From Arenicella xantha (GTDB taxonomy: Bacteria > Pseudomonadota > Gammaproteobacteria > Arenicellales > Arenicellaceae), in the NCBI RefSeq assembly GCF_003315245.1, contig NZ_QNRT01000004.1, positions 248,001 to 312,000 of the forward strand: a stretch of DNA of 64,000 nt, written 5' to 3'. The position numbers and the translations under genes are program-made. This document shows positions 36,897 through 44,888 of this stretch, piece by piece. The notes below the pieces were generated by a model. The model saw only the letters and a program-made list of their open reading frames with translations. It was not told the DNA's origin and ran no database searches. Every line of letters begins with the position of its first letter. The stretch's first letter is position 1.

Positions 36897-38114
36897 ATGA
36901 CATTGATTGTTGAAAAATTTGGCGGCACCTCTGTTGGAAGTGTTGAACGAATCAACGCGGTGGCCGATCACTTGCTTGCTAAACATGCGGCCGGTGAGAA
37001 GCTAGTGGTGGTGGTGTCCGCTATGAGCGGCGAGACAAACCGCCTTATTGGTTTAGCTAGTGCTATTACCGATAAACCGTCGCCGCGAGAAATGGACGTG
37101 CTGGTGTCCACAGGAGAGCAGGTCACGATAGCACTACTCTCCATGGCATTGCACACCAGAGGGAACGATGCGCGTTCTTACACGGGCGGTCAGGTCTCAA
37201 TTAAAACTGACAATGTGCATTCGAAAGCCCGAATCACCAATATTGATAGCGCCAAAATAATTAATGACCTCGACAAAGGTCGAATAGTCGTTGTTGCTGG
37301 TTTTCAAGGTGTCGATTCTGACGGCAATATCACCACACTAGGACGTGGCGGATCAGATACCACCGCTGTTGCTATTGCCGCGGCGATTAAAGCCGATGAG
37401 TGTCGAATTTATACAGATGTTGACGGTATTTATACAACCGACCCTCGCGTTGTGCCTGAAGCTCGACGACTCGACACAATTACCGCCGAAGAAATGCTTG
37501 AATTAGCGAGCCTCGGTGCCAAAGTTTTGCAGACTCGATCCGTCGAGTTTGCTGGGAAATATAAAATTCCACTTCGTGTATTGTCATCCTTTGTAGATGG
37601 GCCAGGCACGCTAATTACCTATGAAGAAGAGGGTACCGCAATGGAAGCACCATTGATTTCAGGAATTGCGTTTCAACGTGATGAGGCAAAATTAACCATA
37701 CGCGGCATTCCGGACCATCCTGGTATTGCTCATCGTGTGTTAGGTCCTATCTCAGATGCGCATATAAACGTCGATGTGATTATTCAAAACGCCAGTGCCA
37801 AGGGCTTAACTGACCTCACATTTACCGTTCCTCGTGGGGATTACCCTGCGTGTATGGAACTATTGGACTCATTAGTCGACACCTTAGGTGCTAGAGATAT
37901 TAAAGGTGACGACAAGATCGCGAAAGTGTCTATTGTCGGTGTTGGTATGCGCTCACACAGTGGCGTGGCAAACAAAATGTTTAAGACCTTGTCTGATAAA
38001 GATATCAATATTCAGATGATCTCGACTTCCGAAATTAAAATTTCGGTAATAATTCAAGAAGATAAGCTTGATTTGGCTGTCCAATCGCTACATGAGGCGT
38101 TTAATTTAGCTTAA
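36897..38114 (+). CDS. lysC: Aspartate kinase
   Basis: 405 residues, monofunctional. Phosphorylates aspartate as first step to lysine, threonine and methionine. The catalytic domain opens with LIVEKFGGTSVGSVERI (KFGGTSV is the kinase signature), includes GRGGSDTTAVAIAAA and YTDVDGIYTTDPR, and is followed by two ACT domains (GIPDHPGIAHRVLGPIS and VGVGMRSHSGVANKMF), which bind amino-acid effectors. No lysine riboswitch was recognised in the 190 bp upstream. It sits between alaS and csrA, a common pseudomonad-like order. Confidence 0.97.
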   Translation: MTLIVEKFGGTSVGSVERINAVADHLLAKHAAGEKLVVVVSAMSGETNRLIGLASAITDKPSPREMDVLVSTGEQVTIALLSMALHTRGNDARSYTGGQVSIKTDNVHSKARITNIDSAKIINDLDKGRIVVVAGFQGVDSDGNITTLGRGGSDTTAVAIAAAIKADECRIYTDVDGIYTTDPRVVPEARRLDTITAEEMLELASLGAKVLQTRSVEFAGKYKIPLRVLSSFVDGPGTLITYEEEGTAMEAPLISGIAFQRDEAKLTIRGIPDHPGIAHRVLGPISDAHINVDVIIQNASAKGLTDLTFTVPRGDYPACMELLDSLVDTLGARDIKGDDKIAKVSIVGVGMRSHSGVANKMFKTLSDKDINIQMISTSEIKISVIIQEDKLDLAVQSLHEAFNLA

Positions 38115-38259
38115 ATTTTAATCACATTAAGGATCTGGCTTAAGTTGTGAACAATATGCACATTTATTTGTTTTTCGGTGTGCTAACGTGAAAACAAGTC
38201 GGGTGCGGCGTGTGTTGAAAATAACCAACAATAAGTCTAGAAATCATTTTTTATTTCCA

Positions 38260-38265
38260 TATAAT
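38260..38265 (+). promoter_or_regulatory. -10 element for csrA
   Basis: TATAAT lies about 125 bp before the csrA start, in the 275-bp gene-free stretch after lysC. No strong -35 is at the expected distance. The rest of this stretch contains nothing I could identify. Confidence 0.4.
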
Positions 38266-38389
38266 ACGCCCACCTGTCTATGAGTAGATCTGAAGCAAGG
38301 TCGGGTTGTGGGAGACAAGCTTTGCTAGGGTTATTTTGGGTTTGCGCCATATTGGAGTAAATCTAGACAGATTTAGATTGGAGATAGTA

Positions 38390-38665
38390 ATGTTAATTTT
38401 GACTCGACGTATTAATGAGACTCTAAACATTGGTGATGATGTTCAAGTAACTGTTCTTGGCATCAAAGGCAATCAAGTGAGAATTGGAATCAATGCTCCA
38501 CGAGATGTGCCTGTTCATCGTGAAGAGATTTATCAACGTATCAAGCGTGAAGAGCGGATGGAAGGGGATGACGACCAGCCTGACGCTGCTGAAGAGTATA
38601 GTAGTGACCACGACCTTCGTGGAGCGGCTTATTTCAGCGACGAAGATACGTTTGGAAATAAGTAG
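38390..38665 (+). CDS. csrA: Carbon storage regulator CsrA with acidic C-terminal extension
   Basis: 91 residues. The first ~58 are a standard Csr[25 protein letters not shown], then [21 protein letters not shown] with the conserved Arg44-equivalent that contacts GGA in RNA. E. coli CsrA is 61 residues; this one has about 30 extra that are rich in Asp, Glu and Ser. An upstream frame extension to 38306 is spurious, because GGAG lies 7 bases before this ATG and the protein begins exactly at the family start. It precedes tRNA-Ser and tRNA-Arg, the standard gammaproteobacterial setting. Confidence 0.95.
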   Translation: MLILTRRINETLNIGDDVQVTVLGIKGNQVRIGINAPRDVPVHREEIYQRIKREERMEGDDDQPDAAEEYSSDHDLRGAAYFSDEDTFGNK

Positions 38666-38710
38666 TGAAATTTTATGCGGTGTTAGTGTAGAATCGCTGC
38701 TGCTGAAATT

Positions 38711-38803
38711 GGAGAAGTGGCCGAGTGGCTGAAGGCGCTCCCCTGCTAAGGGAGTATAGGGTTTATAGCTCTATCGAGGGTTCGAATCCCTCCTTCTCCG
38801 CCA
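38711..38803 (+). tRNA. tRNA-Ser (anticodon GCT)
   Basis: Acceptor GGAGAAG pairs with CTTCTCC; CTCCC-CTGCTAA-GGGAG is the anticodon arm with GCT; the long variable arm and GTTCGAATC T-loop are present; CCA is encoded. 93 bases, the normal class II length. It reads AGC and AGU serine codons. Confidence 0.97.
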
Positions 38804-38897
38804 TTAAAATGAAGTAGCGTTTTCGGACGCTATTTTTTTAAAAAAGCGTTGATTATTGAACTCGTTTCGATTAATCTTCGCAACCTTGAAAAGACAC

Positions 38898-38974
38898 GCG
38901 CATGTAGCTCAGCTGGATAGAGTACCTGGCTACGAACCAGGTGGTCGGAGGTTCGAATCCTTCCATGCGCGCCA
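38898..38974 (+). tRNA. tRNA-Arg (anticodon ACG)
   Basis: Acceptor GCGCATG pairs with CATGCGC, anticodon arm CCTGG-CTACGAA-CCAGG with anticodon ACG (wobble base expected to be inosine), T-loop GTTCGAATC, encoded CCA. 77 bases. The last 18 bases before the final A recur at 39126-39143. Confidence 0.97.
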
Positions 38975-38980
38975 AACACG

Positions 38981-39015
38981 AAAGCCTCGTTATCTTAGAT
39001 AACGGGGCTTTTTTG
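38981..39015 (+). terminator. Terminator after tRNA-Arg
   Basis: AAAGCC-TCGTTATCT pairs with (A)GATAACG-GGGCTTT with few mismatches around a short loop, followed directly by a run of T. It closes the csrA/tRNA transcript. Confidence 0.85.
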
Positions 39016-39056
39016 TTTGCTGTGTATGAGAGTATGATGAGAGCCTCACGTTCAAC

Positions 39057-39143
39057 AAAATCGCCTGGAGCGATTTTGACCAGCCGCAGGCTGCCCGTAG
39101 GGCGAAACGCATGGATGCCGTGAGTAATCCTTCCATGCGCGCC
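39057..39143 (+). repeat. Hairpin tract ending in a copy of the tRNA-Arg 3' end
   Basis: Four short inverted repeats in a row: AAAATCGC/GCGATTTT (39057-39077), CAGCC/GGCTG (39081-39093), GCCC/GGGC (39093-39103) and CGCATGGA/TCCATGCG (39108-39139). The last overlaps an exact 18-base repeat of the tRNA-Arg 3' end (39126-39143; same bases at 38956-38973). The copy lacks the final A of CCA. Such duplications of a tRNA 3' end are how integrases mark attachment sites, but no integrase gene is near; it may be a relic or a dispersed repeat. Confidence 0.7.
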
Positions 39144-39369
39144 GTTACAGATAAGCGGAATTAAGTACTACTTGCCTAGAGATAGTATTAGAAAAAGAAA
39201 ATATCTCGGAACCAGATTGAGAGGCTGGGCAAGAGCTGGATGATTCATTAAAGTAAACGCTATAAATGCTTATCGTCAATCGGCTCAAGGCCGGCCAGGG
39301 ACATCAATACGTTGCTGGCGGTGGGACGTTTAAAAATTGAATTATTATTGAAATGAAAAAAGCCAAACC

Positions 39370-39798
39370 ATGAAATTTAAGTTCAGCATGCCGGTAAAGT
39401 TGCTGCTTGCGACGGCGTCATCCTTTTTCATTATTGGCTTTGCAAGTTTATTTTTCCAAACCATCGAAGCCGATGTTATATCGGTGCTCCAATTAGTGTT
39501 CCACCAGCAAGGCTATAGTGGTTTGCCGCATAGTAATTTCAATGGAAGCTCGTCTTCATTATTGGTTGCCGAATATCAGTATGAAGTAGCGTCTAAGAAA
39601 TATCGCAGCTGGGGTTTGGCAATCTCTGGTTATGGCGAATCATTATCAATTAAATATTTCCCGTGGGCACCAGCGTTATCAGTTGTATCGAGTGCACCGT
39701 ACTTTATGGCTGGTTTCTTTTTCTTATTTATTGGTTTCGGGATTCGGTCATTCATAGTTTGGTGTAAAACTATTGTCCATCGGCATTCGTCGCAGTGA
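39370..39798 (+). CDS. Two-helix membrane protein, DUF3592-like
   Basis: 142 residues with an N-terminal membrane helix (LLLATASSFFIIGFASLFF) and a C-terminal one (YFMAGFFFLFIGFGIRSFIVW). Between is a ~75-residue extracytoplasmic part with VAEYQYEVASKKYRSWGLAI and IKYFPWAPALSVV, the pattern of DUF3592 domains (YxY, KxY..., then YxPxxPxxS). I do not know its function. It is isolated after the tRNA-Arg repeat, with a 226-bp gene-free stretch (39144-39369) ahead of it that shows no feature I can name, and convergent with clcA-type gene behind. Confidence 0.6.
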   Translation: MKFKFSMPVKLLLATASSFFIIGFASLFFQTIEADVISVLQLVFHQQGYSGLPHSNFNGSSSSLLVAEYQYEVASKKYRSWGLAISGYGESLSIKYFPWAPALSVVSSAPYFMAGFFFLFIGFGIRSFIVWCKTIVHRHSSQ

Positions 39799-39871
39799 GG
39801 CTGCGATATCTGTGATGATAACTAGAAGCTTGTGAAGTTAAGTGTGGTGGCGTGTTGGGCCCACAAGGCCG

Positions 39872-41671
39872 TCACACGCGATAACTGCTCTCAATGTGTT
39901 CACGTGTCACCACGCCGTAGATTCGTCGCTTAGATTCGCCGTGAGCGCCTGTGATGTAAAGTACTTCACATTGTTCAAACTGCATTTTCTCATGTGCTTC
40001 TTGGAGCGTCGCAACGATCGTGACTGATGCGGTGTCGAGTCGTTTTGCGGGTATCTTGTAGAGATCTAAATAATCCGGAGATTTATTCCATTGAGCATTG
40101 TTGGTTTGTAGTTCGTTTAAATGTCGAGCTAAGTCGGTTGCCGGCAGAATGCTAGGTTTTAATCGATTGTGCGGGTCATTGAGTAAAATCCAGCGCGGTT
40201 CAAGCTTGAGCAGTTCTTCAGCTTGCAGCCCCGATATCGAGCCGGCTTGCTGCAATATGTCGCGATCCATGACGCTGGCCACACCGATGCGCCTTAGCGC
40301 TTTTGAGAGGGGGCTGTTGCGATAATCTAGGCCGCGACTTAGCATCAGATGGCGGTATATTGACGAACGACCAAATACGATTCTTGTGACCAGCGATGCC
40401 GTAATTACCGCTGTCATACCCGGTAAAATGACCGTTTGGCTACTGGTCAGTTCTAATAAGTAGATCAATGCGGCGAGTGGGGCTTGCAGGGTTGCGGCCA
40501 TCATTGAGGCCATGCCTAAAATCACATAGAAGCCGATCGATGAAGTGCTCCAGCCAAACGCGCCCATGGCAACACCAATTGCGGCGCCAGCGGCGGCGCC
40601 AATAAACAGAGTTGGCCCAATGATGCCTGCTGGCATGCCTAAGCCGATTGAAACCGACGTGGCTATCAGTTTGGCCGCGACCAAGATTAATACTAGTCCG
40701 AGACCAAATTGTGCGGCTATCAGGCCATTAATAGTTTCATACCCGAGCCCCATGATCGCTGGAAGAAAGAATGCGATTAGTCCTGTAAATATACCGGCGC
40801 TCAACGTTCGGAGCCAGATAGGTTTACTACCGAATATGCTGTTGGTGAGTAAGGTGAGCTGAATAAATGCGGCCGCTAAACAACCTACTAAGGCGCCTAA
40901 CATTGCAATTACTGGAAGTTCGATCAGCGCGCCGCTGGCCATTGGCGGCACCGTAAAGGCCGAATCGTCGCCGAACAGCATGCGGGTTAATGTGGCGGAA
41001 CTCACAGCGGCTAATATCACTGGCGTGAACCCAATCACAGTGTATTCCATGATCACCACTTCCATCGCAAAGATAACGCCAGCAAGGGGCGTATTGAATG
41101 CGGCTGAAATTGCTGCAGCAACCCCACAGCCTACGAGGATGCGAACGCCATTGTTGGGAACTCTAAGTAAGCGACCGAGTAAACTGCCACCAGCTGCGCC
41201 TAAGTGCACGCTAGGTCCTTCACGGCCGACCGATTGGCCGGAGATGAGCGCAATCGACGCTACGATAAATTGCACTACGGTATTGCGTAAAGGTAGGTGA
41301 CCTTGATGGTAGTCAAGGCGCTCTAACACATGCACAACGCCCACGTCACGGGCGCGAGACTTAAGGAGTTGTAGTAATAAGCCGACGCTGAGGCCGCCCG
41401 CGATGCAGAGTGCTAGGCGAGCGATTGGGCTTAGTGAGTCAAACCCTTCAATTGATCCATTCGGTACCACCGCAGCGGTTCCGTGTTCGACTACCAGCCT
41501 AAACAAAATTATGATGCCACCACAGACAAACCCACTGACCAAGCCGAGCAGGGCTAACATGGGCAGGCCCTCTACGTGACCGGCCAATCGTACCTGTTGT
41601 GCCTCGAGCAACCGATCATAACCGCGTTTAACAAACGCGGTGAATGTATTGAATCGGTCTTGAATAGGCAT
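39872..41671 (-). CDS. CLC-family chloride channel/transporter with C-terminal CBS domains
   Basis: 599 residues. Membrane domain to about residue 440 with the anion-filter motifs: GREGP at 149-153 (external gating glutamate Glu151) and GMPAGIIGPTLFIGAA for the GxFxP motif. The first filter motif (GSGIP) is not canonical; the region reads RARDVGVVHVLE. At the site of the internal glutamate of proton-coupled members, the sequence reads FAMEVV, with Val where E. coli ClcA has Glu203, a channel-like feature. The C-terminal ~150 residues form a pair of CBS-type domains. Single gene, reverse. Confidence 0.88.
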   Translation of the reverse strand: MPIQDRFNTFTAFVKRGYDRLLEAQQVRLAGHVEGLPMLALLGLVSGFVCGGIIILFRLVVEHGTAAVVPNGSIEGFDSLSPIARLALCIAGGLSVGLLLQLLKSRARDVGVVHVLERLDYHQGHLPLRNTVVQFIVASIALISGQSVGREGPSVHLGAAGGSLLGRLLRVPNNGVRILVGCGVAAAISAAFNTPLAGVIFAMEVVIMEYTVIGFTPVILAAVSSATLTRMLFGDDSAFTVPPMASGALIELPVIAMLGALVGCLAAAFIQLTLLTNSIFGSKPIWLRTLSAGIFTGLIAFFLPAIMGLGYETINGLIAAQFGLGLVLILVAAKLIATSVSIGLGMPAGIIGPTLFIGAAAGAAIGVAMGAFGWSTSSIGFYVILGMASMMAATLQAPLAALIYLLELTSSQTVILPGMTAVITASLVTRIVFGRSSIYRHLMLSRGLDYRNSPLSKALRRIGVASVMDRDILQQAGSISGLQAEELLKLEPRWILLNDPHNRLKPSILPATDLARHLNELQTNNAQWNKSPDYLDLYKIPAKRLDTASVTIVATLQEAHEKMQFEQCEVLYITGAHGESKRRIYGVVTREHIESSYRV

Positions 41672-41722
41672 GTATTGACGTAGCGTATATTAGGGAGTTA
41701 TTAAAACAATACCGGGAATTAT

Positions 41723-43096
41723 CTAGAACGGTGTGGCGATGGTCGGATCGATCTGATGGATCATGGATTTAAATTGTTGCTGGATTCTGTCGAGAGCCTG
41801 GTTGCTGTCGGCTTCAAAGCGTAATACTAATATTGGTGTTGTATTGGACGGCCTGATGAGTCCGAAACCATCGTTATAGTCGACTCTTAGACCATCAATT
41901 TTACTAACCACGGCGTCATCAAAGTCCGCTGATGCGGCTAATTTATCCATAAAGGCGTAGTGCTCGCCTTCGGCAAATTCGATGCGTAGTTCCGGTGTGT
42001 TAATGCTGTTCGGTAGGCTGTTAAATACCTCAAGTGGTGTTTGCTCCATTTTTGATAAAATTTCGATCAGTCTAGCGCCGGCGTAAACCCCATCGTCGAA
42101 CCCAAACCAGCGTTCTTTGAAGAAGATATGACCACTCATTTCACCTGCAAGTGCGGCACCGGTTTCTTTTAATTTTGCTTTAACAAACGAGTGGCCAGTG
42201 CGCCACATTGTGGCGGCGCCACCGGCAGCCTCTATCTCGATTGGCAGGTTGCGCGAGCACTTAACGTCGTAAATAATTTCACTGCCTGGTTGGCGAGCTA
42301 AGATGTCGCGGGCGAACAGAATCATCTGTCGATCAGGCCAAACGATTTCGCCTTGGGATGTCACAATGCCTAATCTGTCGCCGTCACCATCAAAGGCTAA
42401 GCCAAACTCGGCGTTATGTTGTTGCACGGCTTTGATTAAATCTTGCAGATTTTCGATTTGGCTCGGATCTGGATGGTGGTTCGGGAAGTTGCCGTCTATC
42501 TCGCTGAAAAGTTCAATTACCTCACATCCTAATCCGTTAAACACTGCCGGTGCGGTGGCCCCCGCCACGCCATTTCCGCAATCGATTACGATTTTCATGC
42601 GACGTGCTGGTTTCACATCATCGACAATGCGAGCGATGTACTGCGGAATAACCTCTTGTTCTTGGTAGTCGCCAGCGCCATGTTCGAGGTCTTGCTCGAT
42701 AATGCGTCGTTTGAGGTCTTGGATTCGTTCGGCCGACAAGGTAACGCCTTCGACTACCATTTTGAAACCATTGTAGTTAGGCGGGTTATGGCTGCCGGTA
42801 ATCGCAATACACGATGGTATATCTTTAGCGTAACTCGAATAGTAGACAACCGGAGATGGTGCCACACCGACGTCGACCACGTTAACCCCAGATGCGCGTA
42901 ACCCATTAGACAGCGCGTTGCTGAGTCGAGGGCCAGACAAGCGGCCATCACGACCAATGACAATGCTGGTTCCACCTTGCGCGAGCACTTCTGAACCGAC
43001 CGCTTGGCCGATTTGGTGGGCTATTTCTTCAGTGAGTGTGTCGTCGACAATGCCACGAATGTCGTAGGCTTTGAATATAGAGTGTGGAAAGGTCAT
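41723..43096 (-). CDS. algC: Phosphomannomutase/phosphoglucomutase
   Basis: 457 residues. Alpha-D-phosphohexomutase with the phosphoserine loop ITGSHNPPNYNG (Ser102), metal loop DGDGDR (Asp236, 238, 240), sugar loop GEMSGH and phosphate-binding RPSNTTP. It resembles the bifunctional AlgC that interconverts mannose/glucose 6- and 1-phosphates, feeding LPS and exopolysaccharide sugars. In Pseudomonas it follows coaBC-dut; here it sits with clc and lpd instead. Glucose 1-phosphate formed or used by the glucosylglycerate pathway could pass through this enzyme (inference). Confidence 0.92.
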   Translation of the reverse strand: MTFPHSIFKAYDIRGIVDDTLTEEIAHQIGQAVGSEVLAQGGTSIVIGRDGRLSGPRLSNALSNGLRASGVNVVDVGVAPSPVVYYSSYAKDIPSCIAITGSHNPPNYNGFKMVVEGVTLSAERIQDLKRRIIEQDLEHGAGDYQEQEVIPQYIARIVDDVKPARRMKIVIDCGNGVAGATAPAVFNGLGCEVIELFSEIDGNFPNHHPDPSQIENLQDLIKAVQQHNAEFGLAFDGDGDRLGIVTSQGEIVWPDRQMILFARDILARQPGSEIIYDVKCSRNLPIEIEAAGGAATMWRTGHSFVKAKLKETGAALAGEMSGHIFFKERWFGFDDGVYAGARLIEILSKMEQTPLEVFNSLPNSINTPELRIEFAEGEHYAFMDKLAASADFDDAVVSKIDGLRVDYNDGFGLIRPSNTTPILVLRFEADSNQALDRIQQQFKSMIHQIDPTIATPF

Positions 43097-43295
43097 ATTG
43101 TTATGTGTAGTTTAGCTAGCAGGTTAGTTTGTTGGAGTCTCGATTTAATTCTGAATGAACTTTATGTTTCTAAGTGTACCTTTATCTTATTGTTTTTTTG
43201 GGTCAAAAGGCAGGCACGGTAAAAGCCGCTGAGTGCAAATAGGCTGATTAAATGTGCGGCGATTTTTAGGTATTTGGTATTAACACTCGATATTA

Positions 43296-43330
43296 AACAC
43301 AAAGGGGCGCTGTTAGCGCCCCTTTGTGTT
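43296..43330. terminator. Strong bidirectional terminator after lpd
   Basis: A perfect 15-bp stem (AACACAAAGGGGCGC at 43296-43310 with GCGCCCCTTTGTGTT at 43316-43330) and a 5-base loop. It lies 19 bp past the lpd stop codon on the reverse strand, where it should end the sucA-sucB-lpd transcript. The remainder of the 250 bp to algC has no evident feature. Confidence 0.85.
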
Positions 43331-43348
43331 ATTCGGTAGTGCTTCGAA

Positions 43349-44773
43349 TTAATTGACTTTATGTAAGGCTCGACCATCGACTGACAAGGCCGCCTCGTGC
43401 AGTGCTTCTGATAGCGTTGGATGCGCATGCACAGTCCGAGCAATATCTTCTGACGATGCCGAGTACTCCATTGCGAGTACTGCTTCGGAGATCAGCTCGG
43501 AGGCGTTAGGGCCTAGAATATGCACGCCGAGCACGCGGTCGGTATCAGCGTCGGCAATCATTTTCACGCGTCCGCCTTTCTCGTTCATTGCCAACGAGCG
43601 GCCATTCGCTGCAAATGGGAAGAAACCGGTTTTGTAGTTAATTTTTTGCTTTTTGGCTTGCTCTTCGGTAATGCCTACCCAAGCAATTTCTGGGTGCGTA
43701 TAAATAACCCAAGGCACCGTGTCGTGATTTAAGTGCGGTTTCTGTCCGGCGATGGATTCGGCGACAAACACGCCTTCTTCTGAGCCTTTGTGGGCTAACA
43801 TCGGACCTTTAACTGCATCACCGATGGCATAGACACCATCGATATTAGTTTGACAGCGATCATTAACATCGACGCGTCCACGTTCGTCGAGTTTGAGGCC
43901 AACAGCGTCATCGACAATGTTGCTGGTATTAGCTCGTCGGCCAACAGCCACAATTAGTTTGTCAAACGTTTCGCTGTGTTCTTCGCCTTTCAGGCTGTAG
44001 GTTACTTTGACCGACTTTTTATTTACTTTGGTCGCGGTCACTTTAGCGCCTAGTTTAATGTCAAGGCCTTGGCCCTTGGTGAATACCCGCTGTGCTTCGC
44101 GTGAGATTTGCTTATCGACCGGTGCAAGGAATTCATCCATTGCTTCGAACAAGGTAACCTCTGAACCTAATCTGTTCCAGACACTGCCAAGCTCGAGGCC
44201 GATGACACCAGCACCGATTACGCCCAGTTTTTTAGGCACATCATTGATGTCTAGCGCGCCAGCATTGTCGAGAATCAAATCGTTATCCACTTCAGCCACT
44301 GGTATTGCGATGGGCAGCGAACCAACGGCGATAATGATGTTGTCAGCGCTATAAGTACTTTTATCGCTACCGTTGGTGACTTCTACTTGCTTGTTGGCGA
44401 GTAGTCGGCCGCGCCCGTGAATTGACGTGATTTTATTGGCCTTAAATAAGCCAGCGATGCCTTTGGTTAGATTGCTAACGATATCGTTTTTCCGAGCAAT
44501 CATTTTGGGGACATCAACGCTTACTTTGCCGACTGAAATGCCGTGGTCAGCAAAGTCATGGTTGGCTTGCGCGACTTTTTCAGCTGAATCTAATAAAGCT
44601 TTAGATGGAATGCAGCCTACGTTAAGACAGGTGCCGCCGAGCGATGGTTTGCCGTCGGCGTCTTTCCAGTCATCAACGCATGCGGTATTCATTCCTAATT
44701 GAGCGCATCGAATTGCAGCCACGTATCCGGCTGGGCCAGCGCCAACTACGATCACATCAAATTTGTCAGACAT
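43349..44773 (-). CDS. lpd: Dihydrolipoyl dehydrogenase (E3)
   Basis: 474 residues. Flavoprotein that reoxidises lipoamide in the 2-oxoglutarate dehydrogenase complex and can serve others. FAD-binding VVGAGPAGYVAA, redox pair Cys49 and Cys54 in GGTCLNVGCIPSK, NAD-binding GAGVIGLELGSVW, and the C-terminal HPTLSE (His451-Glu456) acid-base pair at the dimer interface. It follows sucB by about 115 bp; that gap contains two stem-loops and may tune lpd expression relative to sucAB. Confidence 0.97.
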   Translation of the reverse strand: MSDKFDVIVVGAGPAGYVAAIRCAQLGMNTACVDDWKDADGKPSLGGTCLNVGCIPSKALLDSAEKVAQANHDFADHGISVGKVSVDVPKMIARKNDIVSNLTKGIAGLFKANKITSIHGRGRLLANKQVEVTNGSDKSTYSADNIIIAVGSLPIAIPVAEVDNDLILDNAGALDINDVPKKLGVIGAGVIGLELGSVWNRLGSEVTLFEAMDEFLAPVDKQISREAQRVFTKGQGLDIKLGAKVTATKVNKKSVKVTYSLKGEEHSETFDKLIVAVGRRANTSNIVDDAVGLKLDERGRVDVNDRCQTNIDGVYAIGDAVKGPMLAHKGSEEGVFVAESIAGQKPHLNHDTVPWVIYTHPEIAWVGITEEQAKKQKINYKTGFFPFAANGRSLAMNEKGGRVKMIADADTDRVLGVHILGPNASELISEAVLAMEYSASSEDIARTVHAHPTLSEALHEAALSVDGRALHKVN

Positions 44774-44808
44774 TCTATTCTCTATTCAAATAATTAAAGT
44801 ATTCAGGC

Positions 44809-44873
44809 CGGCTTACGCAGTAAGCGCTAAGCCGGTTTTCGTCGCTCCGACCACTGACAATGCGGTGGTCGGG
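44809..44873 (-). promoter_or_regulatory. Two stem-loops between sucB and lpd
   Basis: CCGACCAC/GTGGTCGG at 44848-44873 forms the first (in reverse-strand RNA). The second, CCGGCTTA at 44809-44816 with TAAGCCGG at 44829-44836, competes with GCTTAC/GTAAGC inside the same sequence (44812-44826), so two shapes are possible. This could attenuate or stabilise the transcript. Confidence 0.5.
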
Positions 44874-44888
44874 CGATGCTTTGCAGGA

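Noticed and set aside
38941-39123. 60-codon frame starting inside tRNA-Arg
   Set aside because: It runs through the tRNA, its terminator and the hairpin tract, so it is a chance frame.
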